Of a stretch of DNA of 64,000 nucleotides, positions 7,763-17,075 are shown piece after piece. The notes beneath the pieces are model-generated. The model did no database searches, was not told the DNA's origin, and saw nothing but the letters and a program-made list of their open reading frames with translations. Source of the stretch: Prescottella equi (GTDB lineage: Bacteria > Actinomycetota > Actinomycetes > Mycobacteriales > Mycobacteriaceae). Position 1 is the stretch's first letter. The number at the start of each line of letters is the position of its first letter. Location: positions 62,001 to 126,000 of the forward strand of contig NZ_LWTX01000003.1 of the NCBI RefSeq assembly GCF_002094305.1, in the 5' to 3' direction. The position numbers were made by a program, and so were the translations under genes.

Positions 7763-9427
7763 ATGACAGCCCCCGCCGATCCACAACTGCACCTGGATCA
7801 GGTCATCTCTCGTCTCACCGGCTTCGGCGGACCGTTCGAGATCGTCGAGGAAGAGGTCCTCGGCACCCGCATGCCGGTCATGAAGAACCGGGATCGGGCC
7901 GTCGGCGATCTGCTGGCGCAGTCCGTGAAGTGGGGCGACCGGGACTACCTGGTCACCGAGGACCGTCGCGTCTCCTACGCACAGCACGCCGCCGACGCCT
8001 ACGCGCTCGCCGCGGCGCTGCGGGACCGGTACGGCGTGGAGAAGGGCGACCGGGTCGCGATCCTGGGCGCCAACACGCCGGAATGGGTCATCTCGTTCTG
8101 GGCGACGCAGGCGCTCGGTGCGATCACCGTCGGCCTCAACGGCTGGTGGGTGCCGCGCGAGATCGAGTACGGCCTGCAGCACAGCGCCCCCAAGGTCCTG
8201 GTCGTCGACGCCAAGCGCGGCGCCGCGCTCGCCGGGGTGGACACGTCCGGGATCACGATCCTGACCATGGAAGAGGACCTTCCCAACCTCTTCGCCGAGT
8301 TCGCCGGCGCGCAGCGTCCCGTCGTCGCGGTCGACGAGGACGATCCGTCGGTGATCCTGTACACGTCCGGCACCAGCGGCCGCCCCAAGGGCGCGCTGCA
8401 CTCGCACCGCAACCTGCTCGCGGTCGTCGACTACCACCGCTACAACGGCGCGATCATGGCGTCGTTCACGGGACAGCAGTTCGATCCGGACGTGCCGACC
8501 CACATGCGCGACCTGCTCACCTCCCCGCTCTTCCACATCGCGAGCCTGCACAACCTGGCGGTCCCCCGCCTCGCGATGGGCGGCGCGCTGGTCATCAACC
8601 AGGGTTCCTTCGACGTCGACCGGATCCTCCGCCTCGTCGAGCGCGAACGTGTCACCAACTGGGGCGCGGTGCCCACGATGGCCTCGCGTCTGCTCGAGCA
8701 CGGCAACCTCGACAAGTACGACCTCTCGTCGCTGACGTCGTTCTCGCTCGCGTCGGCGCCGTCGTCGATCGCGTTCAAGGACCGCCTGCGCGAACAGGTT
8801 CCGTTCGCCCGCAACGCCCTCGTCGACAGCTACGGGCTCACCGAGTGCAGCACCGCCATCGCGGTGGCCACCTCTGCCGAACTCGAGGAGTACCCGGGCA
8901 CGCTGGGGCGGCCGATCATCACGGTCAGCATGGAGATCCGGGATCCGTTCGGCGAGTGGCTGCCGGACGGTATGGAGGGCGAGGTGTGCGTGCGCAGCCC
9001 GTTCGTCATGCTCGGCTACTGGAACGACCCTGTCGCGACGGAGAACTCGATCACCCCCGACCGCTGGCTGCGCACCGGCGACTACGGCGTCGTCGAGGAC
9101 GGCCGCCTGCGGCTCACCGGTCGGCGCTCGGACCTGATCCTGCGCGGCGGCGAGAACGTCTACCCCACCGAGATCGAGCAGATCCTCGACGAGCACCCGG
9201 CAGTGCAGGAGTGCGCGGTCGTCGGCTCCCCGCACCCGGATCTGGGTCAGGAAGTATCGGCGGTCGTCGTGGTGACGCCGGGCGCGACGGTCACCGAGGA
9301 GGAACTGCGGGAGTTCGCATCCGAACGCCTGTCCTACTTCAAGGTGCCGACGAAGTGGCGCATCACCACGGACCTGTTGCCGCGCAACGCGACCGGCAAG
9401 ATGAACCGACGCGAGATCCACGTCTGA
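7763..9427 (+). CDS. Class I acyl-CoA synthetase (FadD family)
   Basis: 554 residues; ATP/AMP motif [17 protein letters not shown] near residue 195, YGLTECS near 355, WLRTGDYG and [20 protein letters not shown], with the C-terminal catalytic lysine in [11 protein letters not shown]. The start ATG follows GAAAGG. It belongs to the general fatty/aryl acid ligases and is not close to FadD17 or FadD19, so its substrate is open; position opposite a steroid acid ligase suggests a steroid or side-chain acid. Its stop overlaps the next ATG (TGATG), coupling it to a SnoaL protein. Confidence 0.82.
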   Translation: MTAPADPQLHLDQVISRLTGFGGPFEIVEEEVLGTRMPVMKNRDRAVGDLLAQSVKWGDRDYLVTEDRRVSYAQHAADAYALAAALRDRYGVEKGDRVAILGANTPEWVISFWATQALGAITVGLNGWWVPREIEYGLQHSAPKVLVVDAKRGAALAGVDTSGITILTMEEDLPNLFAEFAGAQRPVVAVDEDDPSVILYTSGTSGRPKGALHSHRNLLAVVDYHRYNGAIMASFTGQQFDPDVPTHMRDLLTSPLFHIASLHNLAVPRLAMGGALVINQGSFDVDRILRLVERERVTNWGAVPTMASRLLEHGNLDKYDLSSLTSFSLASAPSSIAFKDRLREQVPFARNALVDSYGLTECSTAIAVATSAELEEYPGTLGRPIITVSMEIRDPFGEWLPDGMEGEVCVRSPFVMLGYWNDPVATENSITPDRWLRTGDYGVVEDGRLRLTGRRSDLILRGGENVYPTEIEQILDEHPAVQECAVVGSPHPDLGQEVSAVVVVTPGATVTEEELREFASERLSYFKVPTKWRITTDLLPRNATGKMNRREIHV

Positions 9428-9909
9428 TGTCCGCCTGGACCGTCGAACGACTCGGCGCGGTCGAGTCGATCCGCGACCTCGCCCACCGCTACACGCACCT
9501 CGTCGACGAGGCGCGGCTCGAGGAGGTAGCCGACCTCTTCGCGCACGCGGTGTACGGGCAGTGCGACGGTACCGGGACGCCGGTGGGGGCGGTGCGCGAC
9601 TGCGACCCCGCCGGCGTGCTGGAGGCGTGCCGCAGCTTCATCCGGATGCACGGCACACCGCCGCGGCCGCGCACCAAGCACGTGGTCACCAACCTGCGGG
9701 TCGACGTCGCCGACGACTGCAGGACCGCGACGTCCCTGTCGTACTTCACGGTGCTGCAGGCAACGGACGCGCTTCCCCTGCAGCCGATCCTGACCGGCCG
9801 CTACTTCGATGCGTTCGCGTTCCGCGACGGCGAGTGGATGTTCACCCAGCGGCTCACCTGCATCGACCTGGTCGGCAACCTCAGTGAGCACGCGCAGCGC
9901 ACTCTGTGA
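9427..9909 (+). CDS. SnoaL/NTF2-like protein (candidate isomerase or dehydratase)
   Basis: 160 residues with the SnoaL_4-type N-terminus (ESIRDLAHRYTHLVDEARLEEVADLFA) and the later TKHVVTNLRVDV and FAFRDGEWMFTQR strands. This alpha+beta barrel family includes ketosteroid isomerase, scytalone dehydratase and bile-acid 7-dehydratase (BaiE), so a proton-transfer or dehydration step is likely, but catalytic residues cannot be assigned by eye. Coupled to the upstream ligase by a one-base overlap. Confidence 0.75.
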   Translation: MSAWTVERLGAVESIRDLAHRYTHLVDEARLEEVADLFAHAVYGQCDGTGTPVGAVRDCDPAGVLEACRSFIRMHGTPPRPRTKHVVTNLRVDVADDCRTATSLSYFTVLQATDALPLQPILTGRYFDAFAFRDGEWMFTQRLTCIDLVGNLSEHAQRTL

Positions 9910-9994
9910 GAATCGGTGCTGCGCTGCGACTCTCGATGAGGCAAAGTCCGTGACGAAGGCGGCGCCGAACGCGTAGCCGCGGAACAGGAGCACC

Positions 9995-10909
9995 ATGCAG
10001 GTCGGTCTGAACATCCTCGGAGCCGAGAACCTCTACGCCGGACGGATCCGCCCGGTGCTCGATGTGGCCGCTGCCGCGGACCGCGCGGGAGTCGACATGA
10101 TCTCCACCGGAGACCACCTCGGCTTCAACGCGGCCGCGCATGCGGAACGCGTTCGTACCCACGGCTTCCCGTTCCCGATCGAACACGACTGGTACGAGCC
10201 GATGTCACTGTTGGCGTCGGTCGCGGCCGTCACGGAACGGGTGTTGCTCAACGTGTCGGTGCTGATCGCGACGATCCGCCCGCCGGTGCTGCTGGCCAAG
10301 CAGATCGCCACCCTCGACCGGCTCTCCGAGGGGCGGGCGGCGATCGGGATGGGCGTCGGCTGGCAGGAAGCCGAGTACACGGCCACCAACATGCCCTTCG
10401 ACGCCCGCTTCGGCCGCCTGGAGGACACCGTCCGCGCGTGCCGCGAACTGTGGACCGACGCGCCGACCGACTTCCAGGGCCGCGAGTTCTCCTTCGAGGA
10501 CTTCCACGCCCGCCCCCTGCCGGTGCAGGGGCGGGTGCCGGTGATCTTCGGATTCGGCCCGAGTCGGCGCAACTTCGACCGCATCGCCCGCGTCGCCGAC
10601 GGCTGGACCGTCAACCCCGCCGACATGCAGACCTTCGCGGACAGCGTCACGCTGTTGCGCGACACCTTCGAGGCGCACGGTCGCGATCCCCGCACCGCGA
10701 TCGTCCAGGTGTCGGTGGGGCCGGAGCGCCGCGACGACGGCACCGTCGACCTCGACGCGACCGCCGAGAAGGCCCTGGCCTGGCATGCCGCCGGCGCGAC
10801 GGTCGTGGTCTTCCGACCGGCCACCTTCTGCGCGACGGGAGAAGAGGTTCCGGAGCTGATCGACTGGGCCGTGGGACTGAAGGCGGTCGGGCGCACGCTG
10901 GTGGGCTGA
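9995..10909 (+). CDS. LLM-class F420-dependent oxidoreductase
   Basis: 304 residues of the luciferase-like monooxygenase superfamily. Starts MQVGLNILGAENLYAG; contains ISTGDHLGF, LSEGRAAIGMGVGWQEAE and VPVIFGFGPSRRNFDRIARVADGW, the pattern of F420-dependent LLM enzymes (TIGR03619-like). A CAGGAG ribosome site precedes the ATG. It may form the end of the ligase-SnoaL transcript (85-base gap). The reaction is unknown; redox on a steroid ketone or double bond is conceivable. Confidence 0.75.
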   Translation: MQVGLNILGAENLYAGRIRPVLDVAAAADRAGVDMISTGDHLGFNAAAHAERVRTHGFPFPIEHDWYEPMSLLASVAAVTERVLLNVSVLIATIRPPVLLAKQIATLDRLSEGRAAIGMGVGWQEAEYTATNMPFDARFGRLEDTVRACRELWTDAPTDFQGREFSFEDFHARPLPVQGRVPVIFGFGPSRRNFDRIARVADGWTVNPADMQTFADSVTLLRDTFEAHGRDPRTAIVQVSVGPERRDDGTVDLDATAEKALAWHAAGATVVVFRPATFCATGEEVPELIDWAVGLKAVGRTLVG

Positions 10910-10940
10910 CCCTGTCGTCCCCGCGTGCTGTACTGGGGCC

Positions 10941-11669
10941 GTGTACAGCGAGCGTCCGTCACACGCGGTTCCCGGTGCCACCGTCTGGCACACGGTCCGT
11001 TCGTCGGACGGCACGGTGCTGCCGGACGGCTGCATGGATCTCGTGTGGCGGGACGGCGCGGTCCTGGTCGCGGGTCCCGACACCGGGCCGTTCACCGTCA
11101 CCGCGTCCCCGCAGCCCGGTGTGGGTGTGCGGTTTCCGCCCGGCCTGCTCCCGCACCTGCTCGGCGTCCCGGCCGCACACCTGCGTGACCAGCGGGTGCC
11201 GCTCGACGACGTCGTCGGCCGTCGGCCGGCGGCGGCCCTGAGCGCACTGGATCCCACCGGCGCCGCCGACGCGTTCGAGACGTTCGCGGTGAGGCGCCTG
11301 GCCGATGTCGGCCTACCGGACCACGCGGTGACCGTCGCGGCCCGCCTCCTCGGGACGGGGGTGCCGGTGGCCGGGGTCGCCGAGGCCACCGGACTGTCGG
11401 CCCGCGCGCTGCACCGCCTCGGCAACCGCAGCTTCGGCTACGGACCGAAGACCCTGGCCGGCATCCTGCGCCTCGCCCGCGCCCGCGAGCTGGCCGGGCA
11501 AGGCCTGCCGTCCGCCGCCGTGGCGGCCGAGTGCGGCTACGTCGACCAGGGCCATCTCATCCGCGAATCGCGCCGCATCACGGGCCGCCCGTTCGGGGAA
11601 CTGCGTCAGGACGGCAGGGCTGCGAACAGGTCGACGCCGTTGCCGTCGGGGTCGGTGACCGTCGCGTAG
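10941..11669 (+). CDS. AraC-family transcriptional regulator
   Basis: 242 residues from GTG 10941. N-terminal sensor-like domain containing VLPDGCMDLVWRDGAVLVAGP (DUF6597-type start) and a C-terminal double helix-turn-helix: GVAEATGLSARALHRLGNRSFGYGPK then LARARELAGQGLPSAAVAAE with GYVDQGHLIRESRRITGRPF. Its 3-prime end overlaps the convergent VOC gene by about 64 bases; the last roughly 20 residues lie beyond the domain, so the overlap affects only the tail. Target unknown. Confidence 0.8.
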   Translation: MYSERPSHAVPGATVWHTVRSSDGTVLPDGCMDLVWRDGAVLVAGPDTGPFTVTASPQPGVGVRFPPGLLPHLLGVPAAHLRDQRVPLDDVVGRRPAAALSALDPTGAADAFETFAVRRLADVGLPDHAVTVAARLLGTGVPVAGVAEATGLSARALHRLGNRSFGYGPKTLAGILRLARARELAGQGLPSAAVAAECGYVDQGHLIRESRRITGRPFGELRQDGRAANRSTPLPSGSVTVA

Positions 11670-11995
11670 CGCTGCCCCCACGGAGCGTCGAACGGTTCCA
11701 CCTCGCCGTGCCCGGCCTCGGCGAGCCGAGACCACACCGCGTCCACCTCCCCCGGCCCGTCGCACTCGAACGCGAGCGAGACCCGCGCGTCGCCGGTAGG
11801 CGGGGTGTACGGGCCACCGAACGACTCCACGACCTCGACGGTGTCCCACATCAATCGCACCCCGCCCGCGACCACCTCGACGTGCGGCCGGGACTCGACG
11901 TCCTCGGGGATGTCGAGCCCGAGGAGACGGTAGAACCGCAGCGACGCTGCGAGATCCGTCGTCACCAGTCCGATTGCGTTCAACTGTGGAGTCAT
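11606..11995 (-). CDS. VOC/glyoxalase-family protein
   Basis: 129 residues (ATG 11995; a GTG three codons upstream is possible). One vicinal-oxygen-chelate domain: LNAIGLVTTDLAASLRFYRLLG at the start, GDARVSLAFECDGPGEVD in the middle and RYATVTDPDGNGVDLFAAL at the end. Single-domain VOC proteins often act as dimers in resistance or dioxygenase-like roles. Convergent with and overlapping the AraC gene; no clear link to steroid genes. Confidence 0.75.
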   Translation of the reverse strand: MTPQLNAIGLVTTDLAASLRFYRLLGLDIPEDVESRPHVEVVAGGVRLMWDTVEVVESFGGPYTPPTGDARVSLAFECDGPGEVDAVWSRLAEAGHGEVEPFDAPWGQRYATVTDPDGNGVDLFAALPS

Positions 11996-12049
11996 GGTGA
12001 CCACGCTAGACAGCGTCGGCGGTCGGCGATTGGATCTTTCGGACAGCCG

Positions 12050-12967
12050 TCAGTTCGAGTTGCTTCCCCGCATGGCCGCCAGCGCGGCGAGCGGGGCAGC
12101 GATGTCGTGCTCGTCGAATGCGGCGAGCACGGCCTGAGTGATGTACCGCTGCACCGCCCACTGCTGTCCGGGCTTGACACGAGCGGTCAACCGCAGCATC
12201 ACCGACTCCGCGGTGACGCCGTTGACCCCGAGCATCTGCGGCCGTTCCAGCACCGCGTCGGCGATCGCTTCGTCCTCGGAGGCTTCGATGGCCGCGGTGA
12301 GCGCCACTTCGGTCGCCCGCGGGACCGCCGCCCCCGGGGCGATGGGCAGATCGATCACTGCCACCGCGTGCCCCTGGCTCATGTTGCCGACACGCGCGAT
12401 CTCACCGTTGCGGCAGTACCACAGCGTGCCGTTCAGGTCCCGGATCGTGGTGACGCGCAGGCCCACCGTCTCGACGGTCCCGGACGCCTCACCGACGTCG
12501 ATGATGTCGCCCACCCCGTACTGGTCCTCGAGCAGCATGAACATGCCGGTCAGGAAGTCCCGCACCAGGTTCTGCGCACCGAAGCCCAGCGCGACGCCGA
12601 CCACGCCGGCGGAGGCGACCAGGGGCGCGACGTTGACACTGAACACCGTCAGGATCTGCAGCACGCACCACGTGAGCGTCACGATCGACACCCCGGACTT
12701 GAGTACCGACCCGATGGTGCGGGCGCGCTGCGCTCGACGCTGCGCGGCCACCGAGTCCCGCGTCCCCGCAGGCAGGCGTTCCCGCAGCGGACGCAGCAGG
12801 CCCGGCTCCCCACCAGGTCTCTCCCGGGTCGCGCGGTCGACGACCCGGTGAAGCACGAAGCGCAGGACGAGCGCGATCACGATGTAGACCGCGATCTCGA
12901 TGGGCCGCTCGATCAACCACGTTCGCGCACTGTCGGTCAGTTCGATTGCAGTCAATTCGTACGTCAT
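12050..12967 (-). CDS. MscS-family mechanosensitive channel
   Basis: 305 residues. Two to three hydrophobic segments: about residues 24-42 (EIAVYIVIALVLRFVLHRVV), 88-110, and the pore-lining TM3 around VASAGVVGVALGFGAQNLVRD (Gly/Ala-rich, as in MscS). Then the soluble beta domain begins with MFMLLEDQYGVGDIIDVGEA and TVETVGLRVTTIRDLNGTLW. Expected role is release of solutes on hypo-osmotic shock at the inner membrane. Start ATG 12967; alternative upstream extensions are low-complexity and Arg-rich. Divergent from the small secreted protein gene. Confidence 0.85.
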   Translation of the reverse strand: MTYELTAIELTDSARTWLIERPIEIAVYIVIALVLRFVLHRVVDRATRERPGGEPGLLRPLRERLPAGTRDSVAAQRRAQRARTIGSVLKSGVSIVTLTWCVLQILTVFSVNVAPLVASAGVVGVALGFGAQNLVRDFLTGMFMLLEDQYGVGDIIDVGEASGTVETVGLRVTTIRDLNGTLWYCRNGEIARVGNMSQGHAVAVIDLPIAPGAAVPRATEVALTAAIEASEDEAIADAVLERPQMLGVNGVTAESVMLRLTARVKPGQQWAVQRYITQAVLAAFDEHDIAAPLAALAAMRGSNSN

Positions 12968-13070
12968 CGGTGCCGACCCTACGGAAGATCGGCGCCCTCG
13001 GCTGGGCACCGTCGGCTCGCCGAGCGCCGTCCGGTGCCGACGTGAAGCCCGGGGTGAATCCGTCCGATCC

Positions 13071-13086
13071 GGCCCCGACCGGGGCC
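13071..13086. terminator. Short GC hairpin upstream of small secreted protein gene
   Basis: GGCCCC, a GACC loop and GGGGCC form a 6-bp stem 46 bases before the ATG of the secreted protein, followed by TTCGTCGTGTTTC. It could be a leader attenuator or an end of a transcript; evidence is structural only. Confidence 0.3.
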
Positions 13087-13131
13087 TTCGTCGTGTTTCA
13101 TTCGTCCCGAACTGACGAAAGGGAACCCAAC

Positions 13132-13446
13132 ATGGTGACTGATACGACGGGTCGTCGGGTGCGGGCAGCGCTCGGGGCCGTGCTGGTGGCGGCCGGGACA
13201 GCAGCGGTGATGGCGTTCGCGCCGGGCACCGCCGCCGCGCTGCCCGAGCCACCCGAGCCGAGCAGCTCGGCCGGCAGCATCACCTTCAGCCTTCCCTCGC
13301 TCCTGACGCCGCTGCTCGGTCAGCTCGGGTTCGGCAGCCTCGACACGGGCAGCGTGGGCAGCTCGTCAAACGGCAGCCTGGGCAGCTCGAACACCGGCAG
13401 CTTCGGCAGTTCCTACGGCAGCGTCGTCGACTCCCCCAGCGCCTGA
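13132..13446 (+). CDS. Small secreted Gly/Ser-repeat protein
   Basis: 104 residues. Residues about 8-36 form a Sec signal peptide (RRVRAALGAVLVAAGTAAVM then AFAPGTAAA with an Ala-rich cleavage site). The mature part has PEPPEPSSS, a short hydrophobic stretch (SITFSLPSLLTPLLGQLGF) and a C-terminal run of GS-type units (DTGSVGSSSNGSLGSSNTGS). The same style of GS repeat follows the signal peptide of the mycolyltransferase at 28093, suggesting cell-envelope location. Good GAAAGGG ribosome site. Function not recognised. Confidence 0.65.
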   Translation: MVTDTTGRRVRAALGAVLVAAGTAAVMAFAPGTAAALPEPPEPSSSAGSITFSLPSLLTPLLGQLGFGSLDTGSVGSSSNGSLGSSNTGSFGSSYGSVVDSPSA

Positions 13447-13453
13447 CCGGTCG

Positions 13454-14242
13454 TCAGTCCACCTGCGGCGCCCACTGCACGCCGTTGATGTGCCCGCCGC
13501 CGTCGACGAACAGCGTGTTGCCGGTGACGTACCGGGAATCGTCGCTCGCCAGGAACGTTGCGACGGGGCCGATGTCGTCGAGCGGGTCGCCGATGCGACC
13601 CATCGGGTTGGCCGACGCCATCGTCGCCGCCATCTGCGGGTTGGCCTCGACGGTCCGCTGGTATGCAGCGCTCTGCGCTCCCGGGCAGATCACGTTGCAA
13701 CACACCTGCTTCGGCGCCCACTCGCGGGCGGCGGTGCGGGTGAGCGTGCGCAGTGCCTCCTTCGCGGCGTTGTAGTGCACCGAGTACATGTGCGCGTTCA
13801 CACCGTTGAGCGAGCACAGGTTGATCACCCGGCCGGCGCCGCGCTTCTCCAGTTCGGGCAGTGCTCGCTGCATCGCCCAGAACGCGGCCATCACCGCCAT
13901 GTCGAAACCGCCGCGCAGCTGCTCGTCGGTGATGTTCTCGAGCCGCGCGTAGCCGCTGCTGCGCCACGCGTTGTTGACGAGGATGTCGAGGCGGCCGAAC
14001 TGCGCGACCGCACCGTCGACCATCGCGTGGACCTGGTCCTTGTCGGTGATGTCGGTCCGCAGGAACTTCGCCTCGACGCCCCACTCGTCGCGCAGCCACT
14101 GCGCGGTCGATTCACCGGCGGCCTCGTCGATCTCGGCCACCAGCACGCTCGCACCCTCACGCGCGAACGCTCCCGCGATCCCTCGGCCGATGCCCATGCC
14201 GGCACCGGTGACGATCGCGACCCTCTCGTCGAGCTTCCCCAC
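13454..14242 (-). CDS. Short-chain dehydrogenase/reductase
   Basis: 262 residues from GTG 14242 (GGAGAT upstream). Rossmann motif AIVTGAGMGIGRGIAGAFA, NNAW in place of NNAG, catalytic Ser in NLCSLNGVN, YNAAKEALRTL for Tyr/Lys, and SRYVTGNTLFVDGGGHINGV at the end. Member of the 3-ketoacyl reductase-like SDRs. It lies downstream of the thioesterase but behind a strong terminator, so it probably has its own promoter. Steroid hydroxyl or beta-hydroxyacyl oxidation are both plausible. Confidence 0.78.
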   Translation of the reverse strand: MGKLDERVAIVTGAGMGIGRGIAGAFAREGASVLVAEIDEAAGESTAQWLRDEWGVEAKFLRTDITDKDQVHAMVDGAVAQFGRLDILVNNAWRSSGYARLENITDEQLRGGFDMAVMAAFWAMQRALPELEKRGAGRVINLCSLNGVNAHMYSVHYNAAKEALRTLTRTAAREWAPKQVCCNVICPGAQSAAYQRTVEANPQMAATMASANPMGRIGDPLDDIGPVATFLASDDSRYVTGNTLFVDGGGHINGVQWAPQVD

Positions 14243-14266
14243 AGTCGATCTCCTCTTCCGTTGGAA

Positions 14267-14319
14267 GAGCTGAAGGGTCCCTTCACACGCGGACAGCGCA
14301 CGAAGGGACCCTTCAGCTC
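14267..14319 (-). terminator. Strong hairpin terminator behind the thioesterase
   Basis: GAGCTGAAGGGTCCCTTC and GAAGGGACCCTTCAGCTC are exact 18-bp complements with a 17-base loop. Each arm is itself nearly palindromic (GAAGGGTCCCTTC), so a cruciform or two small hairpins are also possible. Placed just after the thioesterase stop (14332) on the minus strand. Confidence 0.75.
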
Positions 14320-14331
14320 GAGGCCAGACGG

Positions 14332-14982
14332 TTACCGCGGGCGCGGCACCGAAGCGTCGATGAACAGTCCCTCCACCGACACGCACACCTCACCGGCGGC
14401 GTTCTTGATGTCGCCGACGGTGTGAATCTTGCGGCCGTCCACCGAGATCTGCTTCCCGGTGACGGTCAACTCCTCGAACAGCGGAGTCGGCTTGTGGTAC
14501 CGCACGTTGAGCTGCGCGGTCATACCGGCCTTGCCGCCCCACGCGTTCGCGACGCCGAGTACGTGGTCGAGGATCAGCGACGACACGCCGCCGTGCACGC
14601 ACCCGGGCGGACCCTGGTACGGCAGGGTCAGCGTCACGACGCCCTGCACGGAGCCGTCGTCGAGTCCCTTCAGGACCAGCGGCGGCGCGATCGCGTTCTC
14701 CGGACCGGTGATCGGGTCGTGGCGGGTGACACCCTCACCGCTCCACATGTCGATCATCCGCTCGGCCACCTCGGGAGCGTGCTCCTCGAGATGGTCGGCG
14801 ATACTGTTCAACTCCTCCGCGACCCGGTCCAGATTCGCGTTGCCGCGATCGGTGCGCAGCATCGCGTCGATCACCCGCCGGGCGGCCGCGGTGGCGCGGT
14901 CGACCGGCGCATCCTGCGGCGCCGACGTCAGGACGGTGCCGTGCGGATGGGTCTGCGCTGTCGGGTGGTCACCGACCTTCAC
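14332..14982 (-). CDS. PaaI/hotdog-fold acyl-CoA thioesterase
   Basis: 216 residues from GTG 14982, overlapping the MaoC stop by four bases (GTGA). The second half is a hotdog domain: LPYQGPPGCVHGGVSSLILD with the conserved HGG, HVLGVANAWGGKAGMTAQ and NVRYHKPTPLFEELTV. The first 80 residues are helical (ARRVIDAMLRTDRGNANLDR). It would release CoA from acyl or steroid-acyl thioesters, perhaps relieving CoA depletion when intermediates accumulate. Last gene of the FadE34-like/SCPx/MaoC transcript. Confidence 0.8.
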   Translation of the reverse strand: MKVGDHPTAQTHPHGTVLTSAPQDAPVDRATAAARRVIDAMLRTDRGNANLDRVAEELNSIADHLEEHAPEVAERMIDMWSGEGVTRHDPITGPENAIAPPLVLKGLDDGSVQGVVTLTLPYQGPPGCVHGGVSSLILDHVLGVANAWGGKAGMTAQLNVRYHKPTPLFEELTVTGKQISVDGRKIHTVGDIKNAAGEVCVSVEGLFIDASVPRPR

Positions 14983-15851
14983 GAGCGAACCTCCATGGTG
15001 GCGTGAGTCAGCACCGGCTGGCCGTCGCGCTCGGGGCAGGTCGCGAGCAGCGTGAGCGTGTTCCCGTCCTGCCACACCGACGTCTCGATGGTCTCGCCGG
15101 GGTAGATCGAGCCCGCGAAGCGCACCGAGTAGCTCTGCACGCGAGCGGGATCGCCCCCGAGCAGGCCGTCGACGACGGCCTTGCAGACGACGCCGTACGA
15201 CGCGAGCCCGTGCAGGATCGGACGGTCGAAACCGGCCATCTTCGCGAACTCCGGGTCGGCGTGCAGCGGGTTCATGTCGGCGCTGAGCCGGTAGACGAGC
15301 GCCTGCTGGGTGCTGGTCGGCGAGACCAGGACCTTGTCGGCGTCCCGCTCGGGCACCGCGTTGGCGACCTCCGGGCCGGCGTCGCCGCCGAAGCCGCCCT
15401 CACCGCGGGCCCAGATCTGCATGGCGGTGGTCCACAACGGGTTTCCGTCCTGGTCCGTCGCGGACTGCTCGAGCACGATGACCGCGGCCTTGCCCTTGTC
15501 CCACACGTCGGCGACCCGCGAGGAGATCCGCGCGGAACCGGTGGTCGGGATCGGTGCGTGCAGCGTCAGCGACTGGCCGCCGTGCAGGATCTTGCGCAGG
15601 TCGATGTCGATGCCGGGCATGTTCATTCCGGCCGGCTTCAGGGTGCCGGCCGAGATGCCCTGGCCCGCGACCATCGCGAACGTCGGCAGGACCCGCAGAC
15701 CCTTCTCGTACACCCAGCCGAGTTCCGCGGGATCGAGCGCGTTCACTCCCGCGCCGAGACCCAGGTGGTACAGCAGGACGTCGCGCTCGGTCCAGTTGGC
15801 CTCGCGGACAGTCGGTTCGGCCGACAGCGCGGCCTTCACGTCGATGGGCAT
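14979..15851 (-). CDS. Double-hotdog MaoC enoyl-CoA hydratase, ChsH3/Rv3538 type
   Basis: 290 residues, the size of (R)-specific 2-enoyl-CoA hydratase 2 proteins with a degenerate N-terminal and an active C-terminal hotdog. N-terminus RDVLLYHLGLGAGVNALDPA and FAMVAGQGISAGTLKPAG; the hydratase motif is YRLSADMNPLHADPEFAKMA, followed by FDRPILHGLASYGVVCKAVV (catalytic Asp/His pair). The family includes mycobacterial Rv3538, reported to hydrate a steroid side-chain enoyl-CoA. Lies four bases after the SCPx-type thiolase gene and upstream of the thioesterase. Confidence 0.82.
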   Translation of the reverse strand: MPIDVKAALSAEPTVREANWTERDVLLYHLGLGAGVNALDPAELGWVYEKGLRVLPTFAMVAGQGISAGTLKPAGMNMPGIDIDLRKILHGGQSLTLHAPIPTTGSARISSRVADVWDKGKAAVIVLEQSATDQDGNPLWTTAMQIWARGEGGFGGDAGPEVANAVPERDADKVLVSPTSTQQALVYRLSADMNPLHADPEFAKMAGFDRPILHGLASYGVVCKAVVDGLLGGDPARVQSYSVRFAGSIYPGETIETSVWQDGNTLTLLATCPERDGQPVLTHATMEVRS

Positions 15852-15855
15852 GGTG

Positions 15856-17064
15856 TTACGACTCCTTGGAGATGGTCCCGGCCCGGTACAGCGTGACGAC
15901 GCACGCACCACCGAGGCCGAGGTTGTGCTGCAGACCGACGCGGGCACCGTCGACCTGGCGGGCGTCGGCCTGACCACGCAGCTGCCACGTGAGCTCGGCG
16001 CACTGCGCCAGGCCGGTGGCGCCCAGCGGGTGCCCCTTCGAGATGAGGCCGCCGGACGGGTTGACGACCCACTTGCCACCGTACGTGGTGCCACCGGACT
16101 CGACGAGCTTGCCACCCTCGCCCGGTTCGCACAGGCCGAGGCCCTCGTACGTGATGATCTCGTTGATCGCGAAGCAGTCGTGCAACTCGATCACGTCGAC
16201 GTCGTCGACCGTCAGTCCCGACTCGGCGAACACCTGTGCGGCAGCGGCCTTCGTCATGGGGGCGCCCACGACGTCGATCATCGACTTGTCCGCGAACGCC
16301 TCGGCGGTGTCGGTGGTGAGCGCCTGCGCGACGATCTCCACGGCCTGGTCCTCGAGCCCGTGCTCACGCACGAACCGCTCGCTGACGACCACCGCGGCAC
16401 CCGCGCCGTCGGAGGTGGGCGAACACTGCGACCGGGTGAGCGGCGCGTGGATCATCTTGTCTTCCAACACCTGCGCCAGCGTGTACTCGTCGCGGAACTG
16501 CGCGTAGGGGTTGTTCACCGAGTGCTTGTGGTTCTTGACCGCCACCGACGCGATCTGCTCGGCGGTGGTGCCGTAGCGCTCCATGTGCTCGAGTGCCGCG
16601 TTGCCGAACAGCTGCGCCGTCATGGGACCGCGGCCCCACTCGTGCTTGGCGGTCATCACCTTCAGGTGATCGTCGAGAGTGGTGACCTTGGGCATCTCGC
16701 CGGTACCGGAGAGCGCCGTCTTGGTCATCTTCTCGAACCCGACCGCCAGGGCGACGTCGACGATGCCGCCCTGTACCCACTCGCGGGCCATCATGAGCGC
16801 CGACGAGCCGGTGGCGCAGTTGTTGTTGACGTTGACGATCGGGATACCGGTCAGACCGGTCTCGTACAGCGCACGCTGACCGGCGGCCGACGGCTGGAAG
16901 ACGTACCCGACGGCGGCGCGCTGCACCTGGTCGTACGAGATCCCGGCATCGGCCAGGGCGGTGCCCACGGCCTCGGACACCATGTCCGGGTACTCCCAGT
17001 CACGAGACTCGATCTTCTCGAACTTGGTCATACCCACGCCGACGACGAACGTGCGATTACTCAT
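15856..17064 (-). CDS. SCPx-type thiolase (steroid beta-ketoacyl-CoA thiolase)
   Basis: 402 residues. It is strikingly like the thiolase domain of animal peroxisomal [36 protein letters not shown] (nucleophilic Cys), [51 protein letters not shown] and [20 protein letters not shown] cleaves the 24-keto C27 bile-acid CoA, so a branched steroid side-chain thiolysis is the natural inference. No SCP2 sterol-carrier domain is fused. ATG 17064, twelve bases after the FadE34-like stop; same transcript. Confidence 0.87.
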   Translation of the reverse strand: MSNRTFVVGVGMTKFEKIESRDWEYPDMVSEAVGTALADAGISYDQVQRAAVGYVFQPSAAGQRALYETGLTGIPIVNVNNNCATGSSALMMAREWVQGGIVDVALAVGFEKMTKTALSGTGEMPKVTTLDDHLKVMTAKHEWGRGPMTAQLFGNAALEHMERYGTTAEQIASVAVKNHKHSVNNPYAQFRDEYTLAQVLEDKMIHAPLTRSQCSPTSDGAGAAVVVSERFVREHGLEDQAVEIVAQALTTDTAEAFADKSMIDVVGAPMTKAAAAQVFAESGLTVDDVDVIELHDCFAINEIITYEGLGLCEPGEGGKLVESGGTTYGGKWVVNPSGGLISKGHPLGATGLAQCAELTWQLRGQADARQVDGARVGLQHNLGLGGACVVTLYRAGTISKES

Positions 17065-17075
17065 GCGTGTGGAAC

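Noticed and set aside
7757-9421. 554-residue open frame on the minus strand opposite the acyl-CoA synthetase
   Set aside because: Same length as the sense gene, Arg/Val/Asp-rich with no motif; a typical antisense shadow of high-GC codon bias.
11606-11669. AraC/VOC 3-prime overlap as a gene fusion or special antisense control
   Set aside because: Short convergent overlap limited to tail residues; common in compact genomes.
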